From an uncultured Victivallales bacterium (lineage in GTDB: Bacteria; Verrucomicrobiota; Lentisphaeria; Victivallales; UBA1829): 20,325 bases of DNA. A model generated the notes under the pieces. That model was not told the DNA's origin and did no database searches. It saw only the letters and a program-made list of their open reading frames with translations. The position numbers and the translations under genes are program-made. The DNA lies in assembly GCA_934661375.1 (NCBI GenBank), contig CAKUJH010000045.1:1-20325 (forward strand), given 5' to 3'. Shown here piece by piece: positions 14,322 to 20,325 of this stretch; the first letter of the stretch is position 1; every line of letters begins with the position of its first letter.

Positions 14322-16301
14322 ATGAATAAGATGGATGGCAAGTCGATGGACTTGATCGCTGAAAATGTGGAGCAGTTGAAGAAATTGTTCCCGGAAGCAA
14401 TGACCGAGGGGAAGATTGATTTTGAGGTATTGAAGGCATTGCTCGGCGGGGAGATCGAGAAGCGGCAGGAATATTACAAATTCACCTGGAACGGCAAAGA
14501 AGCCGCACGTGCCTATGCCCGTACCCGTTCCATGGGAACGTTGCGCCCGTGTGAAGCGGAGAGTTCCGGCAAGGACGGTACGCCCGGCAAGTTCGACAGC
14601 GAAAACCTCTACATCGAGGGCGACAATCTCGAAGTCCTGAAATTGTTGCAGGGATCATATCACAAAAAAATCAAGATGATCTACATCGATCCGCCGTACA
14701 ACACCGGCAAGGATTTCGTTTATCCCGACAACTTCCGCGACTCCATCGGCAACTACAAAGCACTGACCGGACAAGTCGACGATGAAGGGAAATCCACCCG
14801 TGCCAACCCGGAGACTTCTGGACGATACCACACCGACTGGCTCAACATGATGTATCCTCGCCTGATTCTCGCGAGAAATCTGCTGACCGATGACGGGGTG
14901 ATTTTTATTTCGATTGATGACAGTGAAGTTGATAATTTGAAAAAGTTATGCAATGAAGTTTTTGGGGAAGAAAATTTCCTTTCTCAAATAGTCTGGATTA
15001 AAAGATACACTCGAAGCAATAATGCAAAAAAATTTACAACTCTGACAGAGCCTGTTCTGGCTTATCAAAAAAATGCAACAGCAATTTCAGAAATAAAAGA
15101 AATACGCAATGAAAAGGCAGATTCCATTTATTCTAATCCGGATAATGACCCAAGAGGTGTTTGGACAAGTGTTTCTTATGTAAATCCAGCAACCAGAGAT
15201 GAACGCCCCAATCTTTGTTATTCTATCCGCAATCCACTTACAGGTCGCGAGATTAATCATCCCACAAATGCATGGAAATATGAAAAAAAGACATATGACA
15301 TTCATGTAAAAGAAAATCGTTTGTATTGGGGGAAAAATGGAGAAAATGCTTATCCCCGACTAAAAAAGTTCCTTACTGAAATGGAAGGAGGAATGGTTCC
15401 AGTTGATCTTTGGTCATATGAAGATGTAGGAAGTACAGACATTGCAAGTAAAGAACTGGAGTCTTTACTTGGGCGAGCTATTTTTGATTTTCCAAAACCA
15501 AAGGATCTTATCAAAAAAATGGTTTCTCTTTTGATAAATAACCAAGCCGATAAAGACTGTATTGTTCTTGATTTTTTTAGTGGTTCTGCTCCTACAGCCC
15601 ACGCCGTGATGCAATTGAACGCTGAAGACGGCGGGAACCGCAAGTTCATCATGGTCCAGCTGCCGGAAATCTGCGAAGAGGGAACGGAAGCTGCCAAAGC
15701 CGGGTATAAGAATATCTGCGAGATTGGAAAAGAGCGTATTCGCCGTTCCGCCAGAAAAATAACCACGGAATACACAGAAAAACACGAAAAAAAGAATGCT
15801 GAAGATAAAAATTCCCCTTCTCTTTTCGGCGGAGCCGAATCTTCTTCCGTGCCTTCTGTGTCTTCCGTGGTTCCAGATATGGGATTCAAGGTGTTCAAGC
15901 TGGACACCAGCAACCTGCTGCCGTGGAATCCGAATGCCGAAACGCTGGAACAGGACCTGTATAACGCCGTGAACAATGTGCTTGCCGACCGCACCACACA
16001 GGATTTACTGTATGAAGTCCTGCTGAAATGCAATCTGCCGCTGACGCTGCCCATTGAGGAAAAGAAATTCGGGGAAAACACGGTTTATATCGTGGGAGCC
16101 GGCGCCTTGGCAATCTGTCTGGACACCCGAATTCCGCAGACCATCGCCGAAGAGATCGTGAAACTCCGCGACGAATATGAGCCTATTATCCCGATGCAGG
16201 TGGTGTTCCGTGACAACGGTTTCGATGATGTGAGCAAGACCAATGTCATGCAGATTCTGAAACAGGCAGGCTTTGAAGACAAGTCCGTGCAGACCATCTA
16301 A
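14322..16301 (+). CDS. mod: Type III restriction-modification methyltransferase subunit (Mod), N6-adenine
   Basis: This 659-residue beta-class methyltransferase uses S-adenosylmethionine to methylate adenine in a short asymmetric site and directs the Res partner. Catalytic motif IV is DPPYNTGKDF (Asp123). The AdoMet motif I, DFFSGSAPTAHAVMQLN, lies near residue 415, C-terminal to it, as in the beta class. The intervening target-recognition region (roughly residues 193-420) is AT-rich against the ends of the gene (18 of 60 GC at 15061-15120, 32 of 60 at 16141-16200), pointing to an exchanged specificity domain. Residues about 480-517 (TTEYTEKHEKK to SSVPSVSSVVP) come from an in-frame inverted pair of repeats. 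AAGGAG stands 9 bases before the ATG. The reading frame is intact, so the protein may be active. The Res partner follows after one intervening gene. Confidence 0.93.
   Translation: MNKMDGKSMDLIAENVEQLKKLFPEAMTEGKIDFEVLKALLGGEIEKRQEYYKFTWNGKEAARAYARTRSMGTLRPCEAESSGKDGTPGKFDSENLYIEGDNLEVLKLLQGSYHKKIKMIYIDPPYNTGKDFVYPDNFRDSIGNYKALTGQVDDEGKSTRANPETSGRYHTDWLNMMYPRLILARNLLTDDGVIFISIDDSEVDNLKKLCNEVFGEENFLSQIVWIKRYTRSNNAKKFTTLTEPVLAYQKNATAISEIKEIRNEKADSIYSNPDNDPRGVWTSVSYVNPATRDERPNLCYSIRNPLTGREINHPTNAWKYEKKTYDIHVKENRLYWGKNGENAYPRLKKFLTEMEGGMVPVDLWSYEDVGSTDIASKELESLLGRAIFDFPKPKDLIKKMVSLLINNQADKDCIVLDFFSGSAPTAHAVMQLNAEDGGNRKFIMVQLPEICEEGTEAAKAGYKNICEIGKERIRRSARKITTEYTEKHEKKNAEDKNSPSLFGGAESSSVPSVSSVVPDMGFKVFKLDTSNLLPWNPNAETLEQDLYNAVNNVLADRTTQDLLYEVLLKCNLPLTLPIEEKKFGENTVYIVGAGALAICLDTRIPQTIAEEIVKLRDEYEPIIPMQVVFRDNGFDDVSKTNVMQILKQAGFEDKSVQTI
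15761..15872. repeat. Inverted pair of ACCACGGAA-type repeats inserted in frame in mod
   Basis: The left arm AACCACGGAATACACAGAAA and onward (15761-15794) and the right arm, whose complement reads AACCACGGAAGACACAGAAG and onward (15841-15872), pair over about 32 bases with one indel and a few mismatches. The loop is about 46 bases. The whole stretch is open in the mod frame, adding roughly 37 residues between ERIRRSARKI and DMGFKVFKLD, which are adjacent or nearly so in related Mod proteins as I recall them. The arms could form a large hairpin in the mRNA. Confidence 0.75.
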
Positions 16302-16332
16302 AACCACGGAATACACGGAAGGACACGGAAAT
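16301..16332 (+). repeat. ACCACGGAA-type repeat at the mod/Bro-N junction
   Basis: AAACCACGGAATACACGGAA followed by GGACACGGAAATGG. The last base of the mod stop and the first bases of the Bro-N start codon are both part of it, so the entire 29-base gap between the genes is repeat. It supplies AAGGA (16319-16323), 7 bases before ATG 16331, as the ribosome-binding site. Confidence 0.8.
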
Positions 16333-17182
16333 GGATAAAGAAAATGACAAACTGGTTGTATTTCAGAATAAATCCATCCGCCGGGTATTTGCAGATGGAG
16401 AGTGGTTCTTCTCTGTGGTGGATGTTGTGGAGGCATTGACCGACAGTCTTAACCCCGGTGCATACTGGCGAAAACTGAAACAGAGACTGACAGCGGAAGG
16501 AAGTCAGGTCGTGACAATTTGTCACGGACTGAAATTGCCGGCAAATGATGGTAAAAACTATAAGACCGACTGCGCCAATGTCAAGGGAATGTTCCGGATC
16601 ATTCAGTCTATTCCATCGCCGAAAGCGGAACCGTTCAAGCAATGGCTGGCGCAGGTGGGGTACGACCGGGTACAGGAGATCGAAAATCCGGAACTCGCCC
16701 AAGACCGCATGAAGGAACTCTACGAACAGAAGGGCTATCCGAAAGACTGGATAGACAAGCGTCTGCGCGGAATCGCCATCCGTCAGAACCTGACGGATGA
16801 ATGGAAAGAACGCGGGGTCTCTGAAGACCGTGACTTTGCGATTCTGACCGCAGAAATCAGCAAAGCGACTTTCGGTATGACACCTTCGGCATACAAGGTT
16901 TATAAGGGCTTGGAATCTCCCAATCAGAACCTGCGCGATCATATGAACGACCTTGAGTTGATTTTTACGATGCTTGGCGAACGGGTTACGACCGAGCTTT
17001 CCCGTCAGGAAAAACCGGACACAATGCCGAAACACAAATCTGTGGCGAAACGCGGCGGCAAGGTGGCGGGGAACGCCCGCAAAGAAACCGAGAAAGAACT
17101 GGGACACTCCATTATCAGCAGCGAAAACTATCTGCCCAAAGGTGATTTGCCCGGCTTGCTTGAGGAGGACAAGAAGAAATGA
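16331..17182 (+). CDS. Bro-N domain protein (phage antirepressor-like) between mod and res
   Basis: This 283-residue protein begins with a Bro-N-type domain (residues about 8-110: FQNKSIRRVFADGEWFFSVV, then DVVEALTDSLNPGAYWRKLK), found in phage and baculovirus DNA-binding proteins. A helical middle part (FKQWLAQVGYDRVQEIENPE to LRDHMNDLELIFTMLGERVT) follows. It ends with a basic KRGGKVAGNARKETEKELG segment and SSENYL. Proteins with this whole architecture are known from bacterial chromosomes, and their function is unclear; DNA binding or regulation is the usual guess. Its start codon lies in a repeat, and its stop overlaps the res start by ATGA, so translation of the two is coupled. Its place between mod and res suggests a regulatory or accessory part in the restriction system. 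Confidence 0.8.
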   Translation: MDKENDKLVVFQNKSIRRVFADGEWFFSVVDVVEALTDSLNPGAYWRKLKQRLTAEGSQVVTICHGLKLPANDGKNYKTDCANVKGMFRIIQSIPSPKAEPFKQWLAQVGYDRVQEIENPELAQDRMKELYEQKGYPKDWIDKRLRGIAIRQNLTDEWKERGVSEDRDFAILTAEISKATFGMTPSAYKVYKGLESPNQNLRDHMNDLELIFTMLGERVTTELSRQEKPDTMPKHKSVAKRGGKVAGNARKETEKELGHSIISSENYLPKGDLPGLLEEDKKK

Positions 17183-20100
17183 AGGAACTGAAATTTGATG
17201 CCAATCTGGGTTTCCAGCTGGAAGCCATTTCGGCAATTACCGATATTTTCGAAGGGCAGAAGGTCTGTCAGAGCAATTTCACCGTCCGGCAAAACGAGGG
17301 CGAACTCGAATTCAAGGAGAATGCGCTCGGCTACGCCAACCGGCTGGAACTGATTGATGAAGAACTGGTTGAAAATGTTCATGCCATTCAGCTGCGCAAC
17401 GGTTTGGAACAATCCAGTGAAGCAATGGTCAGAACCCGACAGTTCAGCATTTGGATGGAGACGGGAACCGGCAAAACCTATGTGTATCTGCGGACGATCT
17501 TCGAGCTGAACCGGCTGTACGGGTTCACGAAATTCATTATAGTTGTGCCGAGCATCGCCATCAAAGAGGGCGTAAAAAGCTCTCTGGATCTTATGGAACA
17601 TCATTTCAAGGCGCAATACAACAATATGCCGTATGATTATTTTGTCTACGATTCGGCAAAACTGAATCAGGTGCGGAATTTCGCCGTTTCCAGCAGCATT
17701 CAGATCATGATCATCAATATCGACGCCTTCCGCAAAGCGGCAGCCGATCCGGGCAAAGAAAGCAAGGCGAACATCATTCACCGCTATCATGACAAGATGC
17801 TGGGCAAGCCGATTGACTTCATTGCTTCGTGCAATCCGGTGGTCATTATTGACGAGCCGCAGAGTGTGGACAACACCGATAAGGCGAAAGAGGCACTGGC
17901 ACTGCTGAATCCGCTCTGTACACTGCGGTATTCGGCAACGCACCGGAAAAAGGACCGGTTCTGCATGATGTACAAGCTGGATTCCATTGACGCATACGAG
18001 CAGAAACTGGTCAAGCAGATTACCGTTTCCGGAATTACAGTTGAAAACAGTCACAACAAGGCGTATATCCGGCTGGTTTCCACCGGGAACAAAAATGGAA
18101 CGGTAACCGCCAGACTGGAAATGGATGTTTTGAGCAAGGGGAGTATCAGCCGCAAAACGGTTACGGTAAAGGCCGGGGACAATCTTTTCACGAAGTCCGG
18201 GAAACGCAGCCTTTATGACGGATACCAGATTGACGATATCAGCAGTATGCCCGGCAATGAGTACGTTCTCTTTGTCAACCAGGATGAGCCGCTGCGTCTG
18301 GACAAGGTTCTCGGCGGCGTGGAGGATGATGCCGTCAAACGTCTGCAGATCCGCAAAACCATCGAGGAACATCTCGACAAGGAACTCCATCTGCGTGGAC
18401 GCGGGATCAAGGTACTGACGCTGTTTTTCATTGACCGCGTCTGCAATTACCGTCTTTACGACGAGGCAGGGAATGCGGTTAAAGGCAAGTACGCGGTCTG
18501 GTTTGAAGAAGAGTACCGGAAGCTGATTGCCAAGCCGAAGTATGATACCCTGTTTCATGACGTGGATACGGTCACGCTCCCGGAGAAAGTGCATGATGGT
18601 TATTTCTCCATTGACAAAAAGGGACAGTCCGTCGATACGTCCGAAGCAACGCAAGGCGAGAAAGACAACGCGGAGCGCGGATATCAGCTGATTATGAAAG
18701 ACAAGCGCCGGTTGCTTTCGCTGGACTGTCCGGTCAAGTTTATTTTTTCACATTCCGCGCTGAAAGAAGGCTGGGACAACCCGAACGTATTCCAGATCTG
18801 CACATTGAACGAAATTTCCAGCGATATGCGCCGTCGTCAGATGATTGGACGCGGACTGCGTATCTGTGTGAACCAGCAGGGTGAACGTGTCCCCGGTTTT
18901 GATGTGAATACCCTGACGGTTATGGCCAACGAATCGTTTCAGGATTTCGCCAAAAATCTTCAGCATGAAATTGAAGAGGAGGAAGATATCAAGTTCGGTC
19001 TGGTGGAGGAACATACTTTTGCGAACATTTCCATCATCAACGCCGAAGGTCAGCCGGAATATCTGGGGCTGGAAAAATCCAGACTTATCTATCAGGATCT
19101 GAAGGAGCGGCATCTGATTTCCTCTGCCGGCATCGCGCAGAGTACGCTGAAAGAAAACCTCCTGGACGGCACAATGACCTATCCCGCCGCGGTTGCAGAA
19201 CACGCGCATCTGATCACTGCCGTGCTGAAAAAGATTTGCGGAAGCCTCAACATCAGGAACAAAGATGATGCTCGTCCCATCAAGCTGAACAAAGAGCGTT
19301 TCCTTTCTCCGGACTTCAAGGAGCTGTGGGATAAAATCAAATACAGAACCACTTACCGTGTGGACTTCAATCCGGAGGCGCTGCTGGCAGAATGCGTCAG
19401 TCAGCTTGCCGATGAAAAAAATCTGACTGTAACCTATCCGAAATACATCTTCGGTAAAGGCAAGGTCAATGTGACGCAAAGCGGCGTGACCATCACGGAC
19501 GAGAAAAACAATATGCAGCCGTTCACCTTCGATGACTTCGCGATTCCGGACATCATCAGTTATCTGCAGAATGAAACGAATCTTACCCGGCGCACTTTGG
19601 CGGAGATGCTGATTCGTTCCGGTCGGCTGGAGGATTTCAAGAAAAATCCGCAGATGTTCATTGACGGCGCAATAACCATCATCAGGAACGTCATGAGCAA
19701 ATTTGTGGTGGATGGAATCAAGTACCATCGGCTCGGTGAAAGCGACATCTGGGCGCAGGAGCTGTTTGAAAGCGAGGAATTGACTGGCTACATCAACCAG
19801 AACATGGTGGAAACTCCGCACAACGGCATCTACGAATACACGGTTTACGATTCCGATATTGAGCGTGAATTTGCCGAAAAACTGGATGCCAATGAGGATG
19901 TGAAAGTCTTTGCCAAGCTGCCGGACTGGTTCAAAATTCCGACTCCTCTGGGAACCTACAATCCGGACTGGGCGATTCTGGTCGAAAAAGACGGACAGAA
20001 GCGGCTGTACTTTGTCGTGGAAACCAAGGGAACTGATCTCTTCGGAGAACTGCCGCCTCCGCAGCAAGCGAAAATCAAATGCGGCGAAGCACATTTTGCG

Positions 20101-20190
20101 GCGCTGGCTGATGACGGCATCAAATTCAAAGCCCCGGTCGCCAGCTACAAACACTTTGATGATATCGTGAACAAGGAAATGGGGAAATAA
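17179..20190 (+). CDS. res: Type III restriction endonuclease subunit (Res)
   Basis: This 1003-residue protein is the ATP-dependent nuclease partner of Mod. The helicase domain has motif I METGTGKT (residues 93-100), motif II IIDEPQ (Asp225, Glu226), motif III YSATH (252-254) and LKEGWDNPNVFQI with QMIGRGLRICVN as motifs V and VI. The C-terminal nuclease domain has the PD-(D/E)xK arrangement NPDWAILVEK (Asp930) and VVETKGT (Glu948, Lys950). All key residues are present and the length fits the family (about 970-1000), so it should be able to move along DNA and cut when bound to Mod. The ATG overlaps the upstream Bro-N stop by four bases. It is the last gene of the operon, and no clear terminator follows before the window ends. 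Confidence 0.95.
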   Translation: MKELKFDANLGFQLEAISAITDIFEGQKVCQSNFTVRQNEGELEFKENALGYANRLELIDEELVENVHAIQLRNGLEQSSEAMVRTRQFSIWMETGTGKTYVYLRTIFELNRLYGFTKFIIVVPSIAIKEGVKSSLDLMEHHFKAQYNNMPYDYFVYDSAKLNQVRNFAVSSSIQIMIINIDAFRKAAADPGKESKANIIHRYHDKMLGKPIDFIASCNPVVIIDEPQSVDNTDKAKEALALLNPLCTLRYSATHRKKDRFCMMYKLDSIDAYEQKLVKQITVSGITVENSHNKAYIRLVSTGNKNGTVTARLEMDVLSKGSISRKTVTVKAGDNLFTKSGKRSLYDGYQIDDISSMPGNEYVLFVNQDEPLRLDKVLGGVEDDAVKRLQIRKTIEEHLDKELHLRGRGIKVLTLFFIDRVCNYRLYDEAGNAVKGKYAVWFEEEYRKLIAKPKYDTLFHDVDTVTLPEKVHDGYFSIDKKGQSVDTSEATQGEKDNAERGYQLIMKDKRRLLSLDCPVKFIFSHSALKEGWDNPNVFQICTLNEISSDMRRRQMIGRGLRICVNQQGERVPGFDVNTLTVMANESFQDFAKNLQHEIEEEEDIKFGLVEEHTFANISIINAEGQPEYLGLEKSRLIYQDLKERHLISSAGIAQSTLKENLLDGTMTYPAAVAEHAHLITAVLKKICGSLNIRNKDDARPIKLNKERFLSPDFKELWDKIKYRTTYRVDFNPEALLAECVSQLADEKNLTVTYPKYIFGKGKVNVTQSGVTITDEKNNMQPFTFDDFAIPDIISYLQNETNLTRRTLAEMLIRSGRLEDFKKNPQMFIDGAITIIRNVMSKFVVDGIKYHRLGESDIWAQELFESEELTGYINQNMVETPHNGIYEYTVYDSDIEREFAEKLDANEDVKVFAKLPDWFKIPTPLGTYNPDWAILVEKDGQKRLYFVVETKGTDLFGELPPPQQAKIKCGEAHFAALADDGIKFKAPVASYKHFDDIVNKEMGK

Positions 20191-20325
20191 CTACATATCT
20201 CCGGACACGTCATTTGCAGCATTTTTTGAGTCGGATTTAAATTATTGCACTGGACATAAATAATTTCATTGTTCGTTCTCCGCAGCGTATCGGACTTCCG
20301 GTTTATGGAAAAGCCGCTTGACCGA
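20191..20325. other. Non-coding tail after res
   Basis: No gene is evident in these 135 bases. AAATTATT (20239-20246) and AATAATTT (20259-20266) form an 8-base inverted repeat with a 12-base loop. Its loop contains TGGACAT; CTGGACAT at 20250-20257 is also found at 8651-8658 in the promoter palindrome of the operon. There is a T run at 20221-20227 but no GC-rich stem before it, so I do not call a terminator. Confidence 0.4.

Noticed and set aside
11904..16332. Possible CRISPR array from the recurring ACCACGGAA-type repeats
   Set aside because: Copies are spaced irregularly by hundreds to thousands of bases, lie between or inside genes, vary in sequence and include an inverted copy. No cas gene is present.
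17128..20154. Two long minus-strand frames opposite res
   Set aside because: Both are antisense to Res, whose helicase and nuclease motifs are intact, and neither has recognisable motifs or a ribosome-binding site.
20215..20230. Rho-independent terminator after res
   Set aside because: There is a run of T at 20221-20227, but no stable stem directly before it.

Overview
The window is a 20.3 kb piece of a bacterial chromosome of roughly 50% GC. The best guess for the source is the Lentisphaerae/Verrucomicrobia (PVC) branch, for example a Victivallis-like gut bacterium. Three things point there: a membrane-anchored TPR-like protein downstream of an ABC exporter that resembles a PVC family, a GxxExxY protein, and dispersed copies of a repeat of the type ACCACGGAA-ACACGGA-GGACACGAAAA, which is read as peptides such as NHEIHEIHEK or TTEYTEKHEK. 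This assignment rests on recalled family patterns, not on a database search.

Left part (1-8060), ordinary chromosome. A plus-strand run holds the end of a heavy-metal P-type ATPase, an ABC-2 type exporter (ATPase and permease) and the TPR-like protein, with gaps of only 10-12 bases. It meets the minus-strand redox repressor gene rex at a shared bidirectional terminator. Divergent from rex is a hexuronate pair: a 2-keto-3-deoxygluconate-type PfkB kinase and mannonate dehydratase UxuA. These are consecutive steps of glucuronate breakdown in reverse order (UxuA makes the kinase substrate). A strong terminator closes this part.

Junction (8060-8710). A tRNA-Arg(CCG) gene with its own promoter sits between two 122-base copies of a MITE-like element with 19-base terminal inverted repeats. 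One copy has a perfect 6-base target duplication.

Right part (8710-20190), a defence-type operon. The order is: SNF2-like helicase with a degenerate PLD-like N-terminus, GxxExxY protein (PDDEXK_3 type), a truncated duplicate of the next gene's start, an internally deleted second GxxExxY gene, DUF4391-like protein, an AT-rich two-TM coiled-coil protein, type III methyltransferase (Mod), Bro-N protein, type III restriction subunit (Res). Three junctions use 4-base ATGA stop/start overlaps. The PVC-type repeats occupy the gene junctions and in two places are translated. In mod an inverted pair of them forms an in-frame insertion of about 37 codons. The middle of mod (its target-recognition region) and the two-TM gene are AT-rich against their surroundings, which suggests imported segments. 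I read this as a type III restriction-modification system extended with a helicase/DUF4391 module and extra cargo, in a locus that is being remodelled.
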